NCBI RefSeq assembly: GCF_032884065.1
Contig: NC_088883.1
Coordinates: forward strand, 29,711,355-29,775,354
DNA: 64,000 nucleotides
Direction of reading: 5' to 3'
DNA from: Artemia franciscana
Taxonomy: Eukaryota; Arthropoda; Branchiopoda; Anostraca; Artemiidae
A program made the translations under genes and the position numbers. Each line of letters starts with the position of its first letter. The stretch's first letter is position 1. Under the pieces are notes generated by a model that searched no databases, was not told the DNA's origin, and worked only from the letters and a program-made list of their open reading frames with translations. Below, piece by piece: positions 1 through 14,315 of this stretch.

Positions 1-734
1 CTATTATAAGAAAATAACGGTGTAAGAAAAAATTAAATTCTGAACGAGCCGCATGAAGTGCATCGAAAGAAAATTCAAATTTGAATTTTAAACCATGACT
101 GCTTGTGAGCCATAACATTATAACATTAGTTATCATATTAACATTAGTGATCATATTATAGCAAAGTTTTGTTTAAGGTTCTCGTCAATTCCCAGTAGGT
201 ACTCTTCAGATGATTAGTCTGGCTGAACCTAAGGAAACTCTACCCGAGTTTTAATCACAATTACCTTAGGACCGTGCCCATACCCCCTCCAAGGGCAAGG
301 TTAACAACCATTATAGTAACAAACAACAAAGATAGATAAAACTCAACCAAGAAAAAAAAAACTTAATTGAGACTGCGGCCAGTAGAGAGAAAAGAGATGA
401 AAGACTAAAATAACATGGATATGTCGCTTGTGTCTAAGCTAGGCGTCCTCAGCACAGAAAAAAGAAAAAAAACACTAAACTAAAAACAAATGAAACCACC
501 TCCAATAATAATAAATACAATTGTCGCTACTGATCCACGTAGGGGAAAGAAGCTATTAGAGTAACTTCAATGAGAACATCAAAGCAACTGAGAAAAAATT
601 AAACTAAGTTAACTATTCTGTTACGAAATAATCCTCTTGCTAGCTAATATTGAAACTCTTTTTCATTTCATCTCTTTTCCAACCATTATAGTACTACAAC
701 AAAATCTACTTTACTACATTAATCATTGTTTGCA
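1..734. other. Non-coding, nothing recognised
   Basis: AT-rich sequence without a convincing ORF, splice-flanked FAS1 exon or repeat that I can recognise. It would be downstream intron or 3' flank of the minus-strand FAS1 gene. Confidence 0.4.
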
Positions 735-1425
735 GACTTATTCTTCGAAACTTTTATTCAAGCTTGAAAAAACACTCTGAGCCTTGGCCGTTCTGCTTTT
801 AACATCTTCGTTGTACCCACTGTCTTTACTAATAATACTTTCTAGGTAAGAGAAGCTGTCCACTTGATCGATCTTCTCATTGTCCAACATCATTTCTTCT
901 CCTTCACTTAAACTAAGCCTCTGCGACTTAGTCTTCTAAAGATTAATTTATAAGCCTTTCCTGAACTTGTAAAACCTCTTAGAGTTCATTAATTCATCTA
1001 GGATGGTCACATCATCAGCATACTTTAAGTTCAAAAGAGTTTTACTTCCTCATTTGATTCCGTTTTCTCGCATTGCCTTTACTGTGCTCTTTAGAACAAA
1101 GTCCATCATAACCATCCGAATAGATATGGACAGATCGCAACCCTGCTCCTGACGTAATACGAAACCAGTTACTTACCTCATTTCTTATCTTAACTGCAGA
1201 AATGTTATTCCCGCAGATAGAACTAATCACTTTAATGTATTTAGCTGGTATACCATGCAAGGGTAGTACCCATACAAGGATATTTTTCTCTATAGCTCTT
1301 CTATCTGCTGAACCAAACGCTTGCACATAATCTGTAAAACTCAGGACTAATGGCATTTGGTGACTCAGGTACCTCTCAATTATTAGGATAAAAGCGAGAA
1401 TTTGTTGACACACCCTCCATCCGTC
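735..1425 (-). pseudogene. LINE reverse transcriptase remnant
   Basis: Decayed piece of the reverse transcriptase domain of a non-LTR retrotransposon, which copies element RNA into DNA at a nicked target. Reading the minus strand from about 1425 one sees LVLSFTDYVQAFGSADRR (the finger/palm motif usually written F-D-A-F-D-S-V-D-R, here with the catalytic Asp replaced), then LHGIPAKYIKVIS and SNWFRITSG. After a frame change come KYADDVTILDE (catalytic YADD at 1011-1022), KIDQVDSFSYLESIISKD and DVKSRTAKAQSVFSSL. In-frame stops and lost frames show it is dead. N-terminal endonuclease and C-terminal tail are missing here. Plus-strand tails at 21500 and 61385 look like the same broad class. Confidence 0.85.
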
Positions 1426-1528
1426 CTAAAACCACACCGTTCTTCTATTAAAACTTTATTTATAGCATTTTTAATGCTAGAAAGTATCATCATACAAAGT
1501 AATTTACTTCCTATAGAATCCAAACTAA

Positions 1529-2010
1529 TCTATATATATAAAAATAAGCTGTTTGTCTTTTGACTGACGTCATGTTTGTGTGTCGACTGACGTCATGTTT
1601 GGCGAATATATATAAAAATAAGTTGTTTGTCTGTTGACTGACATCATGTTTGTGTGTCGACTGACGTCATTTTTTATAAGATGACACAACAGACCGGGAC
1701 ACAAATGACGACCGGGACACAGGGAATATAAATGACGACTGGGACATAGTGACATAACTACAACGGGGACGCTGGGGGGCACAGGGGATATATAAATGAC
1801 GACGGGGACACAGAGAATGTTCGGTTAGCAATCACCATCAACAAAGCTCAAGGGCAATCATTAGAATAATGAGGTATAGATCTGAATACGGATTGTTTTT
1901 CCAATGGACAATTATATGTTGCATTTTCAAGAGTCGGTAAACCTGAAAATCTATTTATATGCACAAACAATGGGACAGCGAAGAATGTTGTATATTCGCA
2001 AGTTTTACGT
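1529..2010 (+). mobile_element. Helitron remnant: 5' end joined to helicase C-terminus
   Basis: Starts with A/TCTATATATATAAAAATAAG, the same 5' terminus as the Helitron at 13168, followed by GACTGACGTCATG repeats. A second copy of the 5' end begins near 1605. Then comes a GGGACAC-type minisatellite (about 1690-1820). From about 1820 there is a fragment of the Pif1-like helicase C-terminus (AITINKAQGQSLE-like, then a stop, then QLYVAFSRVGKPENLF-like). The Rep domain and most of the helicase are missing, so this is an internally deleted copy. No CTAG-type 3' end was found; the copy runs into a TA microsatellite. Confidence 0.8.
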
Positions 2011-2017
2011 AGTTAAA

Positions 2018-5199
<3,182 letters not shown>

Positions 5200-5465
5200 G
5201 TATTTGAAAAACGATCAGAAATAAAAAATAATCAAGTAAAATTACGGAGCAATATTAAAACTAAAAACGAACAGAAATTATTCCGCTTAGAGGGGAGCTG
5301 CACCCTCCTAAATACCTAGCACTTAAAAAAAAACTTCTTGTTCTAATTAAACAGCCCTTGTGTTTTAGGGGTCATTTTTTAAGAACTGGCACAAAGGATT
5401 CCCTTGAAAGCTCATTTATTTGGGCTTGAAATTGTACTTCTAAAGTACCCATAGAAGCTTACAAT
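5200..5465. repeat. Foldback repeat family, long-loop core (degenerate)
   Basis: Contains AAAACGAACAGAAATTATTC and then a block like CTAATTAAAC-GCCCTTGTG and AGGGGTCATTTTTTAAGAA. These are the hallmarks of the long-loop variant found at 40.29, 48.04, 50.48 and 54.66 kb. The second arm is poorly preserved. Confidence 0.6.
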
Positions 5466-5509
5466 AGATATGAGGCCTTGCTACGTTTTGTTGATTCTAG
5501 AAAACATAT

Positions 5510-6310
5510 GAAGCATGATGCCTAAAGTCAGAATAGGTCGGAGTTTGTTTTCATGCTAAGGTTTCTGTTGTTTTTCCCGTTGTCCCCTGTACAGTTTTGT
5601 GTTGCGCAACACATCTATTGCATACCATATAGAACTGACACCTAAAGTCAGAATTGGTCAGAGTTTGCTTTCAACCTAAGGTTTCTGGTGTTCTTCCCTT
5701 TGTCCCGTATACAGTTATGTGTTGGACTCCACATGTGTTACACAATGTATGAAAACTGATGCCTAAAGTCAAAATATTTTGGAGTTTTTTTTTTCATCCT
5801 AAGGTGCCTGGTGTTCTTCCCGTTGTCCCGTATATGGTCTTGGGTTGCACAACACATGTTTCGCATACCATATGAAAACCGACACCTAAAGTCTGAATAG
5901 TTTGGGATTTGCTTTCATCCTTAGGTGCCTGGTGTTCTCCCCTTTATCCCCTATACAATTATGTGTTGCACAAAACATGAAACCCGCGACCTAAAGTTAG
6001 AACAGTTCGGAGTTTGTTTTTATCTAAAGGTTTCTGGTGACTGTATTGTCCGGTATACAGTCATGTATTGTACTATACATAAAACCCGACACCTAAAGTC
6101 GGAATAGTTCGGAGTTTGTTTTCACCCTAAGGGTTCGGGTCTTCTTCTCACTGTCCCGTATATAGTTCGTATATAGTTATGCGCTACACAATGCAGGAAA
6201 CCGGACACCTAAAGTCAAAATAGTTCGGAGTTCGTTTTCACCCTAATGCTTCTGGTGTTCTTCACGTTGTCCCGTATGCAGTTAGTTCAATTTTGAAACA
6301 GGACACCAAA
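5510..6310. repeat. Degenerate ~100-123-bp tandem array
   Basis: Each unit starts near CCTAAAGTCAGAATAG and contains GGAGTTTG-TTTCA, CTAAGG-TTCTGGTGTTCTTC and GTTGTCCCGTATA. Unit starts are at about 5521, 5641, 5761, 5885, 5990, 6092 and 6208, with a partial unit at about 6300. Spacing falls from 120-124 to 102-116, so copies carry indels and are old. Confidence 0.85.
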
Positions 6311-6794
6311 CAAATTATATGAAACACAAATGGAACGACGATACCACATAATCAACTTTGAAACCATCGGATTAGTTCAATTTACTGTGGTAAAATCAAG
6401 CAAACATCTCTAAGCATAAGACAAACTGTCTAATGATAAACGACTAGAGGTGATCCTACTATTAAGAACTTTTCATCATAAGAGACAGAAATTTTTAAAA
6501 TGAGACATATAGGCTGCCTAATCTGGGAATAGAAAACAAAATAGAAGTGATACGGTTTTCTTTCGAATTTAAGTTTAAATTGATCAAATCACCATTTTTT
6601 CACTTTAGGCTGTGATCTTGCTCGACCAAACATAAAAAATTATTTTAGATTGGTTAATTATTCTGTTCTTTCAAATGAAAACGGAGCTATTTGGTTCTTA
6701 AAGCGCGAACGATCAGGGGAATAAAAGATTAGCAATGTTAAAAATTTCCAAATTAAAAAAAAAAGAAGAAAATATTAAAAATTTCATTACTCAC
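6311..6794. other. Intron or 3' region downstream of exon c1
   Basis: AT-rich, no recognised feature. It follows the GTGAGT donor of exon c1, so at least one further exon should lie before position 1 or be too weak for me to see. Confidence 0.4.
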
Positions 6795-6931
6795 TCTTGG
6801 GTTTTGATCCAAAATCTTCTGAATTCTATCAAAATGGAAAAATAGAATGCTATCAACTATGTATAAATCTCCCTCGTCTCCCAGGGAATATGGGCCAGAA
6901 GTGATATCGCCCATTGCGTTCAAACCTCCAC
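6795..6931 (-). CDS. FAS1 gene exon c1 (end of last visible FAS1 domain)
   Basis: Coding exon for the C-terminal part of a fasciclin domain. Acceptor TTCTCTATTTAG precedes 6931 and donor GTGAGT starts at 6794. The exon opens with two bases completing a glycine codon, then 45 codons: GGLNAMGDITSGPYSL, then the H2-like box LYIVDSILFF and a helix DRIQKILDQNPR. In FAS1 domains this segment forms the last beta strands, with a hydrophobic V/I-D-S/N-V/I-L box. It joins exon b1 in phase 1 and ends in phase 0, as exon c2 does. It closely resembles c2 (31313-31437), sharing MGDI-SGPY and IDSILFF. It is the most 3' exon I can find. Cellular role inferred: extracellular or membrane-linked adhesion. Confidence 0.85.
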
Positions 6932-8040
6932 CTAAATAGAGAAGAAAATGAACAAAAAACTTAAAAAACAGGCTTATGATTGACACAAAATTTATTACTT
7001 TGACAAGTGTAAACAGTTTAATTAAAAAATATTTCATTAACTTAATAACTTCTTTTACTGTTAACCATTAGAAAAAGGCAGCAAAGGTAATGCTTCTATT
7101 TAAAGACTTGACCACGGTATTTTGGGTCTTACCATAAGAAGGTGCTATTCATTGCCACGTTTATGCATATATCTATTTAAATTTTTGGCGAATCTACAGG
7201 AAAAATTTTGTAAACTTTGGGCGAAGAAATAAATTTTCAAATGAGTATAAATCCATTTATTAAGACAGTGAAAGAAACAGGTGCGAAAGTCCAAATATTT
7301 TGATCACATATACAGCTATCATCATCAGTAGAATTACTAAAATAATATAATTGAAACTAGTATATTTATACATATATAACATAAATAACTTTTCGGGTCA
7401 TTCAAGGATGATGAACCCCAGATTATTCACTAGATTATTTTCGGAGAGAGTTCAATGAAAAGTTTATTCAAAGTCTTGATGTAAGTTCACTATTTGGTCT
7501 TGCCCAAAAGTAAAACAAATTTTCAATGAAGGTGGCAAAGCCTTCCGTGTCTTCTAATTGCAAACGAAACTTTGAGTTTTATACTTGTTCATGTGGTTGG
7601 TCTCATTTCCCCATATATACTACGTATTTTCGACGTAACACCTTAAATTAGGTAGCCTTTTCATAGACCACACTGCGGTTTTACTATTTATCCCCATTTG
7701 AAGATTTATTTATATAGAACGGCAATTCAGTCTAAGAAAAAAGATACCTATTTCAAGGTGTTGCGTCGGAAATAAACTTTTGGGCGAAAATCTCTTCATG
7801 GGAGTATATTTTAGAGTAACCACATTTACTGACATAACTTGACAATACGGCATTGACAATGACAATGACAATGGCAGCAAAAAGGGTTTGGTTTGAACCT
7901 GTTAATAGCCTTAATGAACAATTTGAACCTCAAAAACAAGTTATTGTTCTAACAAAAGTTTTTAGAGCCTTACTAAAGTCATTTTAGGTCTCAGTTGATA
8001 AGGGAACTTTAAGTATTTAGATTTATTTTATGAAGTATAT
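6932..8040. other. Start (in window order) of the 15-kb intron b1-c1
   Basis: AT-rich intron without a recognised gene. A short GACAAT microsatellite-like run sits near 7850. Confidence 0.5.
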
Positions 8041-9118
8041 TTGATTTTTTCTGCAAGGACTACTTGGAAATGCTTGTTGATGAGTAAAAATGGTGGAATA
8101 GTGAGCTTTATCTGCTTTTCATTGACTTCGAAGAGGCGTATGACACAGTTGATCGACTTTGTTTATAGAAAGTCCTCAGTTAATATAGAGAGGAGTGTCA
8201 GAAAATCCTGTGAGCATGATTATAGCTCTACATGGGGAGACTGAGTGCTGCGCCAACCAGGTTTTTTTTTCCAAGCTAATATCTGGTGTGTACCAGGGAT
8301 GTGAACTTTTCCTGTTCCTTTTCGTGATTGTTATAGATTGAGGCACGATTCGTGATAAGGCGTGGAAGGATGCAGTAAGCAACATTCTGACTCCAACTTG
8401 AAGGCCAACACGTAGGCTTGATAGAAAGCTCTAAACGGAGGTTGCCGCAGCCACTTGAAACGATCATTGAAAACTAATAAAACGCCAATCTGCTGAAACT
8501 GAACAAGTGAAGAGTATGTCCATCTTAGCTTCACCGCTTGTTCTGTATTGCCATAATTATGATCTATAGCAGCTAATGGAGTTGAATTGTCTGAGTAGTT
8601 TGAGGGATTGTGATGGCAAAATAGTGACCGAGATTACTAAAATAGTGACTATCCAGAATTGGACAGTCAACCAGAGCCTTCAATAGATTAAAGCCCTTCG
8701 AGAGAAGCAACAAATATTCCATACTAGTGCAGTTATATCCCTTTAAAGCAGCGTAGAGTACATAGTCTTATATAAGAGGACTCTCTCATTCGAAAATGTG
8801 TGCCTGAGGAAAATTCTACATTTAAACAATTTTTGAAATTCTAATACAATGGATCAGACTATTATCACTGCTGCACTAAAAACAGAAGAAGTGGACATAT
8901 TTGGGACACGTCCTCCATGTGAAGCAAAAATGTGTTCTTCGGACAACCTAACGATTAGGTGTAAAATTGTCGAAGAAGATTACTACCAAAAAAAATCCGT
9001 ACGGGGAACTTACGACCAAGGACTAAGGACGGATGAGACCACATTGGCACCTCACAGGGAAGACGTCACAGTTATAGTGCCGATTTGAGATAAGTGACAG
9101 ACTTCGTCAACGCCCTGT
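8041..9118 (+). pseudogene. LINE reverse transcriptase and tail remnant
   Basis: Plus-strand translation gives LLFIDFEEAYDTVDR (8112-8156, the palm motif with catalytic Asp) and, after stops, SGVYQGCELFLFLFVIVID (8283-8339, matching the SGV-QGC-LSP-LF motif of LINE RTs). Frames are broken several times. Downstream text is weaker: a segment like DCDGKIVTEITKIV resembles the YLGS-region of the RT tail. The last segment, just before the satellite, reads FVNALCATDLLGIEAG, like the WR-FVDALCAT tail found in some animal LINE proteins. No intact ORF remains. Confidence 0.75.
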
Positions 9119-12100
9119 GCGCCACCGACCTCCTCGGAATTGAGGCAGGGATATTATTAGATTGATTTGGTAGAAATCAAAAGCTTATTAAGAACTAAGA
9201 ATAGTAGTTTAAATCTATTTCGAGGTAAGTTTTACGCTCAAGAGCTTAACAGCGACGCTATTTCAAGATTGCCACGAGCTGTTTGCCACCGACCTCCTTG
9301 GAATTGAGGCAGAGATATCATTAGATTGATTCGATAGAAATCAAAAGCTTATTAAGAACTAAGAATAATAGTTTAAATCTATTTCGAGGTAAGTTTTACG
9401 CTCAAGAGCTTAACAGCGACGCTATTTCAAGATTGCCACGAGCTGTTTGCCACCGACCTCCTTGGAATTGAGGCAGAGATATCATTAGATTGATTCGATA
9501 GAAATCAAAAACTTATTAAGAACTAAGAATAATAGTTTAAATCTATTTCGAGGTACGTTTTACGCTCAAGAACTTAACAGCGACGCCATTTCGATATTGC
9601 CACGAGCTATGCGCCACCAACCTCCTTGGAATTGAGGAAGAGATATCATTAGATTCATTTGATAGAAATCGAAAGCTAATTAAGAACTAAGAATAATAGT
9701 TTAAATCTATTTCGAGGTAAGTTTTACGCTCAAGAGCTTAACAGCGAAGCTATTTCGAGATTGCCACGAGCTGTTCGCCACAGACCTCCTTGGAATTGAG
9801 GCAGGGATATTATTAGATTGATTTGATAGAAATCAAAAGCTTATTAAGTACTAAGAATAATAGTTTAAATCTATTTCGAGGTAAGTTTTACGCTCAAGAA
9901 CTTAACAGCGACGCTATTTCGAGATTGCCACGAGCTGTTTGCCACCGACCTCCTTGGAATTGAGGAAGAGATATCATTAGATTCATTTGATAGAAATCGA
10001 AAGCTAATTAAGAACTAAGAATAATAGTTTAAATCTATTTCGAGGTAAGTTTTACGCTCAAGAGCTTAACGGCGAAGCTATTTCGAGATTACTACGAGCT
10101 GTGCGCCACAGACCTCCTTGGAATTGAGGCAGGGATATTATTAGATTGATTTGATAGAAATCAAAAGCTTATTAAGAACTAAGAATAATAGTTTAAATCT
10201 ATTTCGAGGTAAGTTTTACGCTCAAGAGCTTAACAGCGACACTATTTCAAGATTGCCACGAGCTGTTTGCCACCGACCTCCTTGGAATTGAGGCAGAGAT
10301 ATCATTAGATTGATTCGATAGAAATCAAAAGCTAATTAAGAACTAAGAATAATAGTTTAAATCTATTTCGAGGTAAGTTTTACGCTCAAGAACTTAACAG
10401 CGACGCTATTTCGAGATTGCCACGAGCTGTGCGCCACAGACCTCCTTGGAATTGAGGAAGAGATATCATTAGATTCATTTGATAGAAATCGAAAGCTAAT
10501 TAAGAACTAAGAATAATATTTTAAATTTATTTCGAGGTAAGTTTTACGCTCAAGAGCTTAACAGCGAAGCTATTTCGAGATTCCCACGAGCTGTGCGCCA
10601 CAGACCTCCTTGGAATTGAGGAAGAGATATCATTAGATTCATTTGATAGAAATCGAAAGCTAATTAAGAACTAAGAATAATAGTTTAAATCTATTTCGAG
10701 GTAAGTTTTACGCTCAAGAACTTAACAGCAACGCCATTTCGAGATTGCCACGAGCTGTGCGCCACCGACCTCCTTGGAATTGAGGAAGAGATATCATTAG
10801 ATTCATTTGATAGAAATCGAAAGCTTATTAAGAACTAAGAATAATAGTTTAAATCTATTTCGAGGTAAGTTTTACGCTCAAGAACTTAACAGCGACGCTA
10901 TTTCAAGATTGCCACGAGCTGTGCGCCACCAACCTCATTGGAATTGAGGAAGAGTTATCATTAGATTCATTTGATAGAAATCGAAAGCTAATTAAGAACT
11001 AAGAATAATAGTTTAAATTTATTTCGAGGTAAGTTTTACGCTCAAGAGCTTAACAGCGAAGCTATTTCAAGACTCCCACGAGCTGTGCGCAACAGACCTC
11101 CTTGGAATTCAGGCAGGGATATTATTAGATTGATTTGATAGAAATCAAAAGCTTATTAAGAACTAAGAATAATAGTTTAAATCTATTTCGAGGTAAGTTT
11201 TACGCTCAAGAACTTAACAGCGAAGCTATTTCGAGATTCCCACGAGCTGTGCGCCACAGACCTCCTTGGAATTGAGGAAGAGATATCATTAGATTCATTT
11301 GATAGAAATCGAAAGCTAATTAAGAACTAAGAATAATAGTTTAAATTTATTTCGAGGTAAGTTTTACGCTCAAGAGCTTAACAGCAAAGCTATTTCAAGA
11401 TTCCCACGAGCTGTGCGCCACAGACCTCCTTGGAATTGAGGCAGGGATATTATTAGATTGATTTGATAGAAATCAAAAGCTTATTAAGAACTAAGAATAA
11501 TAGTTTAAATCTATTTCGAGGTAAGTTTTACGCTCAAGAACTTAACAGCGACGCTATTTCAAGATTGCCACGAGCTGTGCGCCACCGACCTCCTTGGAAT
11601 TGAGGAAGAGATATAATTAGATTCATTTGATAGAAATCGAAAGCTAATTAAGAACTAAGAATAATAGTTTAAATTTATTTCGAGGTAAGTTTTACGCTCA
11701 AGAGCTTAACAGCGAAGCTATTTCGAGATTCCCACGAGCTGTGCGCCACAGACCTCCTTGGAATTGAGGAAGAGATATCATTAGATTCATTTGATAGAAA
11801 TCGAAAGCTAATTAAGAACTAAGAATAATAGTTTAAATTTATTTCGAGGTAAGTTTTACGCTCAAGAGCTTAACAGCGAAGCTATTTCGAGATTCCCACG
11901 AGCTGTGCGCCACAGACCTCCTTGGAATTGAGGTAGGGATATTATTAGATTGATTTGATAGAAATCAAAAGCTTATTAAGAACTAAGAATAACAGTTTAA
12001 ATCTATTTCGAGGTAAGTTTTACGCTCAAGAACTTAACAGCGACGCTATTTCGAGATTGCCACGAGCTGTGCGCCACCGACCTCCTTGGAATTGAGGAAG

Positions 12101-12559
12101 AAATATCATTAGATTCATTTGATAGAAATCGAAAGCTAATTAAGAACTAAGAATAATAGTTTAAATCTATTTCGAGGTAAGTTTTACGCTCAAGAACTTA
12201 ACAGCGACACCATTTCGAGATTGCCACGAGCTGTGCGCCACCGACCCCCTTGGAATTGAGGAAGAGATATCATTAGATTCATTTGATAGAAATCGAAAGC
12301 TAATTAAGAACTAAGAATAATAGTTTAAATCTATTTCGAGGTAAGTTTTACGCTCAAGAGCTTAACAGCGAAGCTATTTCGAGATTGCCACGAGCTGTGC
12401 GCCACAGACCTCCTTGGAATTGAGGCAGGGATATTATTAGATTGATTTGATAGAAATCAAAAGCTTATTAAGAACTAAGAATAATAGTTTAAATCTATTT
12501 CGAGGTAAGTTTTACACTCAAGAACTTAACAGCGACGCCATTTCGAGATTGCCACGAGT
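9114..12559. repeat. 164-bp satellite, 21 tandem copies
   Basis: The motif GCCACCGACCTCCTTGGAAT recurs from 9121 to 12401. The spacings I measured near the start are all 164 bases, and the full span is exactly 20 x 164, so there is no net length change. Monomers fall into at least three subtypes by diagnostic words: GCAGAG with GATTGATTCGAT; GAAGAG with GATTCATTTGAT and CGAAAGCTAA; and GCAGGG with TTATTAGATTGATTTG. The subtypes are interleaved. The array stops abruptly after GCCACGAG and within about 25 bases meets a minus-strand Helitron 3' end. Fragments of the same monomer occur at 19368-19502, 20041-20430 (inverted) and 20455-20515. Confidence 0.97.
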
Positions 12560-12585
12560 TTAAGAGATATATATATATTTATATA

Positions 12586-13076
<491 letters not shown>

Positions 13077-13334
13077 AGTTGACTGTGTGTGTGTGTGTCG
13101 ACTGATGAAATTACACACCGGGACATCGGGACAGAAATGACGACAGGACACCGAGACATTCTATCTATCTATATATATAAAAATAAGTTGTCTGTCTGTG
13201 TGTCTGTCTGTGGATCAGATGACGTCATGTTTCTGTGTCAGCTGACGTCATGAAGTTAGTTGTCGTCATTTTTGCTATGACGGTGACGTCATTAAAGATA
13301 TTTAAGACATATATGTTCACTTAGAAATCTATTA

Positions 13335-13685
13335 ATGTTTAAGTTTAAAATGACTGATGAACTTACAATGGCTAAAGCCGATGAAGATGCTCAAAGAGTC
13401 TATGCCAAAAAACTTGCTGCTGATAGAGAAAGTCAAAAAAGAAAGCGTGCCGAGGAATCAAAAGAACAGCAAGGAAACAGGCTTGAGGCTAAAGAACGCA
13501 AAACCGCGCAGTTAGATGAAGATCCACCTGGACAGCGAGAGTCAAAACATATCAAAACTGAAAATGATAGCGATGATGATTGGGTTTGGGATTTTGACTC
13601 GGATAAGGTCATCAATGCCTACCAGATTTTAGTTAAAAAAACAAAGGTTCGGCGATATGTATTTCATAGTGAAGCTGAAAAATAA
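13335..13685 (+). CDS. Short charged ORF in Helitron 5' region
   Basis: A 116-residue ORF of unknown function. Residues 1-60 are rich in Lys, Arg, Glu and Gln (KKLAADRESQKRKRAEES), likely helical. Then comes QLDEDPPGQRESKHIKTEND and the acidic-aromatic patch DSDDDWVWDFDSDKV, followed by INAYQI and a basic end. A second copy lies in the Helitron at 52734-53679, where SKHIKTENDSDDDWVWDFD is unchanged. The N-terminal part also matches the repeated KLAADRES-KRK segment ahead of the RepHel zinc finger (14400-14460), so it may be a truncated RepHel N-terminus with its own end. The start used is the ATG at 13335; MTDELTM just inside it is an alternative. Confidence 0.5.
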   Translation: MFKFKMTDELTMAKADEDAQRVYAKKLAADRESQKRKRAEESKEQQGNRLEAKERKTAQLDEDPPGQRESKHIKTENDSDDDWVWDFDSDKVINAYQILVKKTKVRRYVFHSEAEK

Positions 13686-13761
13686 AGAAGAAAAAGAAAA
13701 CTGAAAAAAGAAAAAATGTAAAAAACTAAAAAATACTAAAAAGAAAAAACACTCAAAGAGA

Positions 13762-13912
13762 AATTACAGACCGGGACACAAATGACGACCGGGACAGAGG
13801 GAATATAAATAACGACCGGGACACTCAAAGAGAAATTACAGACTGGGATACCGGGACACAAATGACGGCCGGGACACAGGGAATATAGATGACGACCAGG
13901 ACACAGGTATTT
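13762..13912. repeat. GGGACAC minisatellite inside Helitron
   Basis: Units such as GACCGGGACACAAATGACGA, GGGACACAGGGAATATAAAT and ACTCAAAGAGAAATTACAGA are repeated. The same words build the arrays at 1690-1820, 18955-19290, 19505-19862 and 52998-53140, always with Helitron sequence, so the minisatellite is an internal component of this Helitron family. Confidence 0.85.
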
Positions 13913-13997
13913 AAGAATATCGTTCAAAGACAAATTTTTAATTGTAAAAAGACAGTTGAAAGAGAAATTTCTAATTGTAAAATGACTGAAGAACCTA

Positions 13998-14315
13998 CAA
14001 TGGCAACGGTACCACCATCGAAGTAGATAACCAGTGGGTTGTTCCATATTCCCCATTAGTGCGAAACGTCAACCCCAAGTCAAATTCGTGCATTGTTTGG
14101 CATCATTTTAACAACTTGCTCTCCATCAGCTCCTACAGAGTTATGGGAAAAATATAAGTCAAAAATGTCCGAAGATATACTCCATCGAAAACAGTTAGAG
14201 ACGTCAGATATGACTTTTTATTTTACATCAGAAATTTATAACTACACTTTAGTTATTATAGAAGATTTGTGCGTACGTATGGCAAACAAACCTCTTCAGG
14301 ATTTGGGAATAAAGG
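13998..14315 (+). other. Chimeric internal duplication inside the Helitron
   Basis: Bases from about 13998 to 14058 match 16154-16212 (GGTACCACCATCGAAGTAGA). They jump directly to sequence matching about 16873-17124 (TGCGAAACGTCAA...CAGGATTTGGGAAT), then switch to the N-terminal KRK-rich coding region. So two separated parts of the Rep/helicase gene were copied, joined and inserted just after the codons MTEEPTMAT of the N-terminal ORF. Divergence from the source is small. Confidence 0.85.

Noticed and set aside
9114-12559. CRISPR-like array of direct repeats
   Set aside because: Repeats are contiguous 164-bp monomers without spacers in an animal genome; this is a satellite.
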